Assembly: GCA_030142905.1 (NCBI GenBank)
Contig: JASJOG010000438.1
Coordinates: 110,004-174,003, forward strand
Direction of reading: 5' to 3'
Origin: Heliopora coerulea
Taxonomy: Eukaryota; Cnidaria; Anthozoa; Scleralcyonacea; Helioporidae
Length of the DNA: 64,000 nt
Both the position numbers and the translations under genes were made by a program. The number at the start of each line of letters is the position of its first letter. The stretch's first letter is position 1. The notes under the pieces were generated by a model. The model made no database searches and had not been told where the DNA came from. It saw nothing but the letters and a program-made list of their open reading frames with translations. This document shows positions 1 to 10,700 of the stretch, in pieces.

Positions 1-172
1 CCTTTAATATGCCTATTTTGCGTGTTTTTTGCTGGGCTTTATTATTTCTTCTCCGAAAGGCATTCTGGTAGTTGTATTCAGCAGATGTATAAGGGGAAAC
101 GGCCATTTCAAAAATATTTTCAACCCCTTATTGCACGGGCTTTCGAGAGGTCGCCCCTTGTTGTAATCTAGA
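1..172. repeat. Interspersed repeat flank
   Basis: No gene is visible. Read on the minus strand, about 35-120 resembles the stretch near 46930-46990, sharing a block that reads roughly ATCTGCTGAATACAACTA then CAGAATGCC. This is therefore probably a dispersed repeat into which the neighbouring LTR element inserted. Its limits and family are unknown. Confidence 0.35.
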
Positions 173-352
173 TGTTGTAATGCAATTACTGAATATTTAA
201 TGACTCAACTCAATAAGACTCAACCTTAAGGTCTACACTCAAAACTCTAGTCTGCGACTTGACAACAGTTAGTTGTCAATCATGAAAACAAAGTGAAATT
301 CCATTACACGTGACTGCGTGATTGTCTACGTGCTTCTTAATGTCATGCAACA
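173..352 (-). repeat. 3' LTR of the BEL/Pao element
   Basis: About 180 bp that align in direct orientation with 2499-2693. On the plus strand it starts TGTTGT and ends near CAACA, giving TG...CA ends. It is shorter than its partner by a small indel near the start. A purine tract abuts it in the element's sense, which makes this the downstream LTR. Confidence 0.8.
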
Positions 353-680
353 CACTCCCCCCTTGATGGACGGTGGTCTGTCAATCCTAAATGTAAATTC
401 TTTGAAGTTCTCTACTTTAGCGTGTTCGACAATTGGAAAATTAGATCGATTGGGTTGGTTCGACTTCAATTCTACAGGATATAGTTTCTTCAACGGTCGT
501 CTTGTCACTGCAAGATTTCCTGCTTTGTTTTGATAGCGAATCACAGCTGCGAGCACCTTTTCATCATTTCCGGTTAAGAGCCTTTCAACCTTCGCCAAAA
601 GCCAGTTTAGTCGATTTACCTTGTCTTCTTGAACGATAACAACATCTCCAACGTTAATGGTTGGTCCATTTTTGTTGCTC
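326..680 (-). pseudogene. BEL/Pao Pol C-terminal DUF5641-like tail
   Basis: A 90-codon open stretch (326-598) contains VLAAVIRYQNKAG, then TRRPLKKLYPVEL, the pattern of the DUF5641 domain that follows integrase in BEL/Pao polyproteins. Continuing upstream on the minus strand past 598, the sequence still looks like this domain but the frame is broken. It sits between the integrase core and the 3' LTR, as expected. It is non-functional here. Confidence 0.65.
353..366 (-). other. Polypurine tract of the BEL/Pao element
   Basis: On the minus strand it reads AAGGGGGGAGTG immediately before the LTR that begins TGTTGC. This is the usual plus-strand priming tract of an LTR retrotransposon and it fixes the element's orientation. 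Confidence 0.7.
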
Positions 681-896
681 GGTTAGTGGTATTCTCGGAA
701 TTGTGTAAGGTAATCGCCTGGCCACTTTTTCGAAAAATTAATGAGAACAGTTCTTAGATGTTCATTCTCGTTTGATAATCACCTGTTCTTGATCATTAGA
801 ATTTACGATACTCGTTTCCTCGACCATTCCCGTTGGTCGTGAGAACAGACTTCTTCCAAGGACTGGTTGAGAAGGAGTTAAGGGAGTCTCACCTTC

Positions 897-1330
897 CTAG
901 TATACATAAGTGAGTGGTCGTGAGTTCAAAACTCCTTCGATCTGAATCATTTCGGTTAAGAACTCCTCATAAGTTGGTCTGGCATTAGCTAACACTTTCT
1001 TCAAGGATCTTTTCACTGATCTCACGATTCGCTCGTAAAAACCTCCCCACCAAGGAGATCGCTCCACAATGTGTCCCCACTTGATTCCACAAGACGTTAT
1101 GAAATTCTTCAATTCAGCTCCCTTGAACGTTTTGCCGTTATCAGAAATAACAAGGGATGGTGTTCCACGTCGACTTATGAAACGTTTCAAACTTCGGACA
1201 AATGCCATAGAGCTGGCATCCTGGACAAGATCTAAGTGCGCTGTCCGGCTGCTGGCGCAGGTATGTAATGCAATAACGATTTGTGTATTTCTTTCCCACT
1301 GTAAATATCCTTGACATACAGAGGTCCGGC
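897..1330 (-). pseudogene. BEL/Pao integrase catalytic core (frameshifted)
   Basis: The 103-codon frame at 897-1208 contains the integrase signature SDNGKTF, then ERSPWWGGFYERIVRSVK and a NSRPLTY motif, all typical of the BEL/Pao rve domain. The upstream part of the core, including the stretch around VGKKYTNRY, lies in another frame (1141-1332), so at least one frameshift splits the domain. In an active element this domain inserts cDNA into the host genome. Confidence 0.8.
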
Positions 1331-1364
1331 ATAATCTACGCTTATTCTCGTGAATGCAAAGTCA

Positions 1365-1850
1365 TTACTGGGTCGAAAATTGGGCTAGGGTGGCGCCGAT
1401 GGTGTGTCTTAAGGTGGTCCTTCCTTTCATTTCCATAAGGTGCAGGTAGACAGCATTCTTTTTATCCCCCTGTCTCCCTATGACAACCCAATATCGAGTG
1501 CGCAGTTGGGTCAAGGTTTCTCCGACTCCGTTGTTTAATACTTCATGATGACAGCGGAGAATGATTAGCTTCGTAAGCTGATGGTCACTTGGTAGAAAGA
1601 CAAGAAACTTGGATTCGTACGGAAGGGGTACATCGTCTAATCTTCCTCGGCAGCATAAAAGTCTATCGTTGTCTTCAAACAGTCGTAGTGAATTCTTCAA
1701 TTTGTCGTACTTCTCGAAGTTTGAGATTGAGGCTTGCACTGCTTTTAACCAGATCTTCTCTGCGTTATTGATCTCTTCAACTGTAAGTTCACCATTTGTG
1801 GGATTCAACTTCCGCCTAAGGTGCTTCAAATTTTCGATGAATCTCGTCAC
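1365..1850 (-). pseudogene. BEL/Pao integrase zinc-binding (H2C2) region
   Basis: A 161-codon open frame with the pattern that precedes the BEL/Pao integrase core: NNAEKIWLKAVQ, then CCRGRLDD, FLPSDHQLTKLI, and GVGETLTQLRTRYWV. The second histidine of the zinc-binding motif appears replaced (HHEVLNNG where a His is usual before the Gly-Val). The distal cysteine pair is lost to a frameshift, so zinc binding is unlikely. It continues directly from the RNase H-side fragment and leads into the integrase core. Confidence 0.75.
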
Positions 1851-1991
1851 ATACGCTGTAAGTCGAAATAGGGTTAAAACAATACTGTAGCAAGAAGGGT
1901 CGATGTTTTCTTCAATCTTGATACTCGATTCAGTGTCCGCTTTAGCTTTTACAAGAGTGGTAGTGACTTTGACTTTTCGTTCGGTTTTCAG

Positions 1992-2342
1992 TTATTGATC
2001 GATTTCCTCAGGTAACTTGAAGGTCGTTAGACTACGCCATTCATTTGGAGGTTTCTTCGGAAAGCTTGGACCATGCCACCATTTCTCATCCGTCATTTGT
2101 GTGGTCGTTGTTCCTCGCGATGCTATGTCCACCGCATTCTCAAGTGTCGGGCAATGATTCCAGTACTCCGGGGCTGCTAGCTTGTGAATTTCCTGAACTC
2201 GATTAACTGTCTGACCAATTTCGCTCGTGTTAAGTACTTCCTTGTCGATTTCTCCTTCGTCGTCGACTCTCTTCAATATGGGTTGGTCAAGTGTTTCTAA
2301 AATTCTTTTCTTTTCTTCCAGTGTGATCTTGTAGCCTTCCAA
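1992..2342 (-). pseudogene. Gag N-terminus fused to Pol RNase H end by internal deletion
   Basis: The first part of this 116-codon frame (about residues 1-45) is a charged helical stretch like the DUF1759 coiled coil of BEL/Pao Gag. After about residue 45 it changes without a break to the end of the RNase H region, with NRVQEI, DIASRG and WWHGPSF. In full elements some 3 kb of Gag, protease and reverse transcriptase separate these parts. The frame across the join is open, so the deletion preserved or restored the frame. The exact junction is not visible from one copy. Confidence 0.7.
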
Positions 2343-2480
2343 TTGATCTTTTTCTGTGTTCCACCAAAATTGTCGATGGCGTCATGAGCATTTTGCATAA
2401 GCTTCGTAACGGAGGATCTGTTTCCACTTCGAATTCTATTAGTTTTATCCAAGGACTTCTTTTCTCTGCTTTGCTTTATC

Positions 2481-2498
2481 CGACTATTGAAGGACCAT
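2481..2498 (-). other. Primer-binding-site-like stretch
   Basis: Immediately inside the 5' LTR the minus strand reads TGGTCCTTCAATAGTCGG. A TGG directly after the LTR end is the expected start of a tRNA-complementary primer site. The matching tRNA was not identified. Confidence 0.4.
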
Positions 2499-2693
2499 GT
2501 TGTCGTTTAGGTGTAACTCCGGTTAATTTCTGAATATTTAATGGCTCATCTCAATAACCCTCAACCTTACGGTCTTCACTCACTACCCTAGTCTACGACT
2601 TGACAGCATTTAGCTGTCAATCATAAAAACAAAGTGAAATTCCATTACACGTGACTGCGTGATTGTCCACGTGCTCGTTAATGGCATACAACA
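2499..2693 (-). repeat. 5' LTR of the BEL/Pao element
   Basis: About 195 bp with plus-strand ends TGTTGT and ACAACA, aligning in direct orientation with 173-352. The best-conserved block is the run around AAATTCCATTACACGTGACT. Confidence 0.8.
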
Positions 2694-4402
2694 CCCATGG
2701 ACGATTAAAATCTTCTAGCGTAAGCCAGAATCCAATTCAAAAGCATAGCATTGCCATTTAACAATTTATTAAACGGCTTTTGAGGAGGTCTCCCTTGACG
2801 AGTAAAATGATCTGGCGTTTGCTAGAATAAAATTAATGAGTTGGCAAATGGCAGCCAAGGCCTATAAAGGGTTCTGGGGCAAACCTCAAGTGGGGTGTGG
2901 CGTGCAATACCCCTCTCAAAGTTTTAGAAATAAAGATTGGCAGGGCAAAATAAAAAATCTCGCAGGGCAACCCATAGTATAAGTGTTTAGTGATGCGAAG
3001 AGGTAACTTGAATAAAATTTTTAAACATGGACTGTAAGAATATTGTTACCAGAGCAATTTCAAAATGTGGAGCTGTCGGGAGCGCTTATCCCACTCTCAT
3101 TTTGACGTCTTCTATTTCCTATCATTACTTGAGTGATCTTTGTTACAAGATACAATTTTGTAAATCTTACAAGATACAGGTGCTCCTCGATACGCCCAAA
3201 CAGAGCAAAACAAGTTTAATATCAGAAAGCAGTAGAGACAGGTTCTAATCAACTAAAACGAAAACTCTACAGCAACCAGTAAAGCAAGATATGGTTGAAT
3301 ATGGAACCCAAGGACTTCTTGGAATGGTTTGCTGAACATTCAGTGAGACATTATTTCAGTACAGGTCATCATTCTACGCAAAAAAGACATTTTCAGACAT
3401 TTTCATTTTCAAGTTCTATTAAAACTGAAAATTCCATTATCTCAAATGTATTGCTACCCCCCCTTACCATTGGAAACCCTTGCGGACACAGGCCGCGTAG
3501 CATCTTATGTATTTGCTGAGTGTTAAACTGAACTCTTTAAACTGTTTTTTTTAATGGCGGACTTTGCCCTGTCTGGACAACGCCCGTCATTAAAAAAAAA
3601 AAAAAAAAAAACATTTTAAAAGAGCTAGCTACATGGACGAATATCATCTTCAGCCGAAACGCCAAAAGTACCAATCAAGCTGAAATTTTCTTCAGTTAAT
3701 CTAAAGAAAATTTTAGGGTGGAAATTCTTCATGTAATTAGTGCTAAAAGAAAAGGAAACTTCGGATCACTGAGTGAGTTTATGTGTTGTTCTCGATCTCT
3801 AAAAAGTTTGATAGGTAATTTAAGGATTCCGAAGAAACAGTTGACGTCCAGCTCAATCACCAGGTTTCACTGCTCTGATAAGTCTTCAAACCTTCTGTGA
3901 AAAATGCTTAGAAAGACCATCCCAGTAGTAAGAAATTTGCTGCTTAGGAGCAAAATGGTGTTGGCGCCCATCCGCCCCATTGGAGCGTGCTACAGTCGTC
4001 GCATCTTATATGCAAAAGCCGCCTATATGCCAAATTTCGACAAGTTTCAAACCAAACATCACAAATATCTGTTTCTGTTCTTCCGCTTATTTGCGAATCG
4101 TTAATATGCAAAAGTCAGTCTTATGCAAGAAAAAAGATTAGAAAGTTTGCCCCAAAAATTGTTGATGCAAAGAATTAATGCCAAGGTTTTTCACATTCTT
4201 AGATTATCACTAACGCAGTGAACAAAGGTTTTGGCGTAATTTGCATTGCTGGTGTCACAAAGCCTTTTCACCTTTTTTCTCGCTAACATTCAGTCTTCGT
4301 TTTCATGAAAGCAATGCCGCATTGTTGGTTTCAAGCTTTAGCTGTGCTATTGGTGTTGAACGTCACATTAAGCTGGCCAAATGCGTGTAGCCTGGGGACA
4401 AA
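2694..4402. other. No gene seen; repeat scraps
   Basis: No credible coding region. Around 2793-2835 there is a partial copy of the GACGAGTAAAATGGTCTGGC repeat found elsewhere in this window. At about 3545-3611 a T-rich tract followed by AATGGCGG pairs with CCCGTCATT followed by a poly-A run, making a small foldback. Short open frames here show no protein signature. Confidence 0.5.
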
Positions 4403-4957
4403 TACGCTTGAAGTTTGTATATTAGATATATGAGAGCTTGGAAATATCTTAAGATGGTAGATGAATGATCGTCAAGCCCTATACTCAGAAAAACGATTTC
4501 TGAACCCCAGAAGGGGATCGAACCCGCAACCTTATGATGACCAGTAAGACGCTCTAACAATTGAGCTACCAAGACTCAGATGGCGAGCTAAGGTGCAAGT
4601 TCGACATATATGTGCGACCCAAGCGGAAGCCACTATATATTGATGATTATAGATGAAATCAGAAATCGTTTTTCTGAGTATAGTTGACGACCATTTATCT
4701 ATCATCTTAAGATATTTCCAAGCTCTCATATATCTAATATACAAACTTCATCTATCATTATCAATATATAGTGGCTTCCACTTAGGTCGCACATATATGT
4801 CAAACTTGCACCTTGGCTCGCCATCTGAGTCTTCGTAGCTCAATGGTTAGAGCGTCTTACCAGTCATCAGAAGGTTGCGGGTTCGATCCCCGTCTGGAGC
4901 TCAGAAATCGTTTTTCTGAGCATAGGACTTGACGATCATTCATCTATCATCTTAAGA
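4403..4957. mobile_element. tRNA-derived SINE copies in inverted arrangement
   Basis: One unit lies on the minus strand (about 4403-4650). A partial 3' piece (4653-4750) and a fuller unit (4751-4957) lie on the plus strand. Each full unit carries a tRNA-like head with pol III boxes. On the plus copy the A box is TAGCTCAATGG at 4836-4846 and the B box GGTTCGATCCC at 4880-4890; on the minus copy the B box lies at 4514-4524. A non-tRNA body follows, marked by CAGAAATCGTTTTTCTGAG and by TCTATCATCTTAAG. The anticodon arm pairs poorly and the acceptor ends do not match, so these are SINE heads and not working tRNA genes. Confidence 0.65.
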
Positions 4958-6714
4958 CGAATACGCTTATATGCAAAACTGAAGTTGGCAGAAATGATTT
5001 GCATTTAGGCGGCGGCTACTATAGTAGAAAGTAAACCAATGAGGCTTGGACAATCATTCAAATGGCCGTGTGGGAGCAGCCAACGATTATTACATGAATT
5101 TGATGAATTAATTTGATCTGCCTGTAAGAACTTCATGGATTTAAGAGTCTTTTACAAGCAAATCAACCATTATTTATTATATACTTTCAGCAGAACCCTG
5201 GCAAATTACCGTCCCCAAATAGTTTGCCATCTCCGGGCAAATTGCTCCCTACCCCTTTTATTACTGCCCTGAGAATGAAGTTATTTGTCGCACAATGTGC
5301 AGCATAAGGAAGGCGTTGGGACTTCTCTCCGGGCTATGAATCAGTCATTCTTTTTGTTTTGGGTAAAATGCCATTGTCTAAGAAGGCCGCCTTTGAAGTT
5401 TACGTTGTGGTGGGATAAAGCCCCAGCTAAACGCTCGAACATTGTTGCCTAGAATTGGCTGATATTTGCTGGCCCACCAATGTAACGTAGTTAGCACCCC
5501 ATGATGGCCGATGTTATGCCAGAGGTTTTTTGGTTGAATTTAGGATGAAAGTTTGCCTTTGATGAAACATTTATTCCCAGCAAGTCATTGATTGTTAAGA
5601 CACCCTTCCACCATTACGAGACAACAATATATGACCAGTTCATGTAACAATATTAATGTTCGAATGTTGTTTAAAGGTATATTAGATTTTCTTTTTATAT
5701 ATTTTTAGGATTTTTTTGTGAGGAACATGTCAGGGGTTGCCAACAGAGTTAACCTTCAATAACTGAAGTTTCTTTCCTGGGTGAAACAACTGAGTAATAC
5801 AACTGAGTGTAACTGCGACAACTGAAGTTTTCTTCCAGCCTGGAATCAAGTGGAGGTTGCTTTGGGTCAAACGTTACAGCAAAAAAGTTTGATTGATCTT
5901 AAAAGTTGCAGAAACATGGTTCAACGTTGGTTACACACACATTATCTCTGCCATAGCAATTTTTTCCCAGCAATAGTAATGACGAGCAAGCGGTTTTAGG
6001 GTAGCGGTCAAAGGGTAAAACAGCTGCCTGCAGCTGATAGTTGACCTAAACACAGCTTATTTAGATGTGTATTCACTTCAATCAAAATTGTTTACTTTGC
6101 CAAGCGGATTCTGGCAAAAACCTCGAGAGTTTACATATTATTATAATAAAGCTTCAATAAGGATTTCCTCAAAATTGAAAACGTTTCGAAGAAGTGCCCT
6201 TTGAGTTCCGCCAAACTAAAAGCCATCCTAGTTTAATGTTTCATATAAAATTATGGAGACTGTGCGAGAACGCCACGGACCTGCTTTGCATAAGTAAAGC
6301 TATTGTTTGTGTTTACGGGTTGTACATTGTAAAATATAGAGACTTGGACGTTATAAATATTAATGTTATTGTCTTAGAGGTAAAATAGTGTTGTCGAAAG
6401 ACAATCATATTCTAAACTTGTTACGGATCAAATGAGAGTCTGTAATAGCCCAGAAGGACATAATGCATCAAAGTTTGCTAGAGTACAAAGGTACACTTTA
6501 AAAAACGAAAATGGGAGGCGGTACTCATGGATACAATTCAATCATGATATGAATCGTTCTTAAAAGCAAAAATAATTTCCCAGAAGATAAGTTTGACGTA
6601 CTTCGCTATTATTGCTATCAAAACGTCAAATGGTCAGATGGCTGGCTGATAATCCTAATTTCTGGAATTTTTAGGAGACTAACGTATGTTTTCTTGAGCG
6701 ACTTGTTGTTGGCA
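4958..6714. other. No gene seen; upstream region of the ACE-like gene
   Basis: AT-rich sequence without a recognisable coding exon or transposon. It presumably holds the promoter and possible 5' untranslated exons of the ACE-like gene. No core promoter element could be singled out with confidence. Confidence 0.4.
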
Positions 6715-7793
6715 ATGGTTGGCTGTTGTTTGTGCCGATGGATTACCTTTTTATGTAGCGCTCTGGGGCTGCTGAAACAAAGTCAAGAAGATATACTAAC
6801 TTCTTCAAACGCTACTGCTAAGCCTGCCATTGACTTCCTGAAAAGTTACAATAAAAGAGCGACTGAGATGTCAAAGGTAACCACTCAAATGTCCTGGCAA
6901 TACGAAACAGATCTGAACGAGCATAATTTACGTCAGTCTGTCGAATCGTCCACGAAGGCAACAAAATTTTTCATCGAAGGCAGCAACAACTCAACAGCTT
7001 TAATGACACCAGACATTCCAAAAGACATCGCCAGGCAACTTATGCTAATCAGCCGAAGTGCGTCGCCAAAGGCTGAGGACAAACTCCGACTTCTCAACGA
7101 GTTGCAGGCAAAGATGACCCAGATTTACAGCCAAGGCAAGGTGTACTACCTCGACAAGCAAACCGCAAAGCCACAGTACTTCGAACTCGATCCAGATTTG
7201 ATAAATATAATGGCAAAATCAAAAGATTACGACAAACTCCTGTTTGCCTGGAGGGGGTGGCGTGACGCTGTTGGTCCCAAAATGAAGCCTCTTTACGAAC
7301 GATTCGTGAACATTCTTAACCTAGGAGCCCGAGAGCATGGCTGGGTTGACAACGGTTACTTTGAACGTTCCCACTACGAGCTCGGTGATGATTTTGAGCC
7401 AAGTTTAAATAAGGCTTGGAACGAAATTCGTCCACTGTACGAAGAACTCCACGCGTATGTTCGTTATAAACTTAATCAGCAATATAAGAACGTTTCTGTG
7501 CACAAAGCCATTCCGGCTCACGTCCTGGGGGACATGTGGGCTCAACATTGGGACAATATCAACGAGTTGGTGAACCCTTTTCCAAATGCAAGTTTGTTTG
7601 ACGTGACAATGAGTTTGCGGAATCAAAACTACACCGCTCAAAAGATGTTCGAACTGGCACAGTCATTCTACATATCACTAGGGCTAGATCCCATGCCTTT
7701 TGCATTTTGGAACATGTCATTGCTCGAGAAACCGAAAACACGAAAAGTTGTTTGTCATGCTTCGGCATGGGATTTCTCAGATGGAGAAGTCAG
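6715..7793 (+). CDS. ACE-like gene, coding exon 1
   Basis: Encodes residues 1 to about 360. The start is taken at ATG 6715, which opens a Cys/Leu/Trp-rich hydrophobic stretch ending near residue 20, like a signal peptide; the frame is open further upstream but offers no ATG. Family-typical blocks follow in order: [56 protein letters not shown] and CHASAWDF. Two N-glycosylation-type sites occur early (NSTAL and NATAK). The exon ends at CAG before GTAAAA, leaving two bases of a codon. Confidence 0.9.
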
Positions 7794-10700
7794 GTAAAAA
7801 AGACCTCATTTATTAACCTGAAAAATGTAATTTCTAGGTTATTCTTAAGTTTCAGCTTCAAACTTTTTCCGTAATGATGAGTTACAAAAAAATGCGCAAA
7901 CGTTGTTCCCTGACTGATCTCCCACATCCCACGCGTTAGTTTACCTTCCTAAAAATAAAGTTCCAGATAGCATTGTGTCCTTGCACGCGACGCTAAAATC
8001 GTGATGTTGTTTTGCCTCTTCACTGTTTCAAGTCTTGTTCGACTGAATGAGGAAGTGAAATTTTTTCATGGCTTGTAATCTTTCTCTTGAATTATGGCTT
8101 GCATCATTTATTTATTCCTTAAGTTATTGATTATATCTAAAATCGGGGAATGGAAAGCATTGCCTTAAATTCTTTATTCTCTTGAATTTTCTTTAATTTT
8201 CTTTATTTTAACCTTTACACACACAATTTCCCTTGCGTTCTCTATCTTTTCCTCCCCTTTTCGGTTTACATATCTACGTTTCAAATAGCAAATGTCTTTC
8301 CATCAGTTACATCGCGTTACTTAGTTTGTTATTAATTTTTTAATTCTATTGGTCATTTTAGGAGAAAATGAATTTTTTTACATATAAAGTATCACCTAGT
8401 TTTTATCTCATTTCACGTTTGACTCCTAAGAAGGGCCTTGGCTCGAAAATTTTATATCTTCTGTCTCTCTCTCGTACGTTTTGGCAGTTGCCTCACATGA
8501 CGTTCTACACGTAGTTCAGCGCTGCCTACGCAATATTCTACATGTTTATGATTGTTTTTGAAAGGGTCTTTTTACCCTAACATGTTAAAGATAGCAGGAT
8601 TCAGTTTTCACCAACGAGTGTGACTGAACCATTAGGAACAACTAAGAGTCATCTCTACTCATAACTTCCTCCAAGCCTGTAGATGTGTCTGCAATGCTTT
8701 GTCAAATACAGCTGAACTTCATCTAATTTTCTGCTTAGTATGTCTCTGAAAAACAAAAATACGTAAAACCTTTTATACACACTTTGTATACAAAACTCAA
8801 TACAGCAAAAAAATTACTTGGATACAAATATGCTCTGGCTAAGAACCCGCAACTTAAAAACTATAGAGTTAATCTTGGAAACAAGTGAAAAAGTCCTTCC
8901 CGCGTCTCCAGCCATTGGTTTGCCGTTCATGATATTAGATCACACATTGAAAATATTAAATGAATATTATTTCAAGTATACGAGGCTTCCAGTCCAATGA
9001 TATTGTTTCCCAATTTTTCTTTGTAAATATTTTAGGATAAAGATGTGTACCAAGATCACCCATAGCGATTTAATCGTGATTCATCATGAGATGGGGCACT
9101 GTGAATATTTTCTTGCCTATAAAGACAAACCTTTTGCTTATCGTGGAGGCGCCAATCCCGGATTCCACGAAGCCATTGGTGACACCATTGCACTTTCTGT
9201 GGAAAATCCTACTCATCTTAAGAAAATTGGATTACTATATGAAGCTGAGGGCAATTATAGTGAGTCGGGGAAAGTTGAAAAACAATAATTCAGTTTGTGT
9301 TTCCGTTCATCCGTCCAATATTTCGTTTCTTCGTTCGTTGTTTTGTTCGTTGTTTCTTTAGTTATTTCGTTCGTTGTTTCATTCGTTGTTTTGCTCGTTC
9401 TTTCGTTTGTTGTTTCGCTTGTTGTTTCTTTCTCTCGTTCGTTAGTAAATTCATTCATTCACTCACTCATCCATTCATTCGTTTGTTCATTTGTTCTTTC
9501 TTTCCATGGGCAGATCTAGTTGGGGTTTTTAGAGCTAATGTTTATTCTGACAGAATGTATTGACTCATAAATAATATGAGATAAAACCCTATGCAAAAAT
9601 GGCCGCTAATTTAAATATAATCCCTCAAGCACAGTTCTTATGCTGTTAGCTCAAAAGAATTTTAACACAAGAATGGAGTTTGAAGGGCTAATTTAAATGC
9701 GGATGAAGGAATATTAATCTTGCAGCCATTTTTGTATAGGACCCATGGCTAAGTTGTAAGTGAGGGGTCTCCCACACCAAAGATTCTTTTTTAATATAAT
9801 CTGCCGAGGTTTTGTGTAAGCCGTCTTAAGTCCAGTGATTTAAGTTTAATTCCCGTACATGAAATGGCCCGGATGACTCTTCTATAGGAAAAAATGAATA
9901 GCTTTCTACTTTTTTTCATCTGTATTCCCTAGTGGGTCTCAGGCTTCGTCAATGGTCTACCATTTTTTATCCGCCATTCAAGACTCCTTTGATTAATTCT
10001 TGGACCTGCCCCTGCTTTCATTCCTTCAATTAATCGTTCTTTTCAAAGTTTGCTCATATATTATTCTCTCACCTCTAATCTCTTTTGTACTCTCTCATCG
10101 GTAAATCAAAATAGACCCCTTAAGTGGCCACCTGCAATGATTAGACATTAGATAAGAATGAATCTCCCATTCAGTTCTCAATGATGGGAATATCACAAAG
10201 CAGGCAATTTTTCTTTTTCACAACGACAGTGACAAAAGTGATACTAATGCTAAATGAATTAAAAAATCAGTATTCCTACCCAAAACTTTTCAGGTCTTGC
10301 CATCGCTCCTTACGTAGATATTTGTTGCGTCCTTTTCTAGCTGTCAAAATTCATTTCGTCAATGATCTAAACGATAAATAGCTTTTTAATGACTTTGCAG
10401 AATTTTGCTCTAATATTTGAATATACTTTTGACTTTATGTAGTCGCTAATAAGAAATAATAACCGACCGTTTTTCTTTTCAGTAAGGTTAAATTTTTCCG
10501 GCTAAACTAACTAGCTTGATACAATTCCGGTTTAGACAGTTCCATCAGTTTTCTCCTAAGACAAGCTCTTCACCACGTTGCCCTGGTTCCTTTTGCGTTT
10601 CTGGTTGATCAATGGCGATGGAAGGTATTTTCTGGAAATATCACTGCTGATACTTATAACTCGGAATGGTGGAAGCTGAGAATTCATTATCAAGGTGTGG

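Larger units (their letters stand above)
173..2693 (-). mobile_element. BEL/Pao LTR retrotransposon, internally deleted and decayed
   Basis: Two direct LTR copies bracket about 2.1 kb of internal sequence read on the minus strand. The order in that direction is 5' LTR, primer-binding-site-like stretch, Gag-like start, RNase H end, integrase zinc-binding domain, integrase core, DUF5641-like tail, purine tract, 3' LTR. This is BEL/Pao order, but protease and reverse transcriptase are missing and several frameshifts and stops interrupt the rest. The LTR copies have diverged visibly and no target duplication is seen, so the insertion is old. It cannot move by itself. BEL/Pao identity rests on the DIASRG, WWHGPSF and WWGGFYER motifs. 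Confidence 0.85.

Noticed and set aside
4827..4906. A functional tRNA gene
   Set aside because: The A and B boxes are good, but the anticodon stem mispairs, the acceptor ends do not match, and several copies share a non-tRNA body. It is a SINE head.
6694..6714. Earlier TTG start for the ACE-like protein
   Set aside because: Non-ATG starts are rare in animal nuclear genes, and ATG 6715 opens directly onto a signal-like hydrophobic segment.
9255..9563. Overlapping open frames on both strands in ACE-like intron 2
   Set aside because: They come from the TTCGTTTGTT tandem repeat and show only low-complexity residues.
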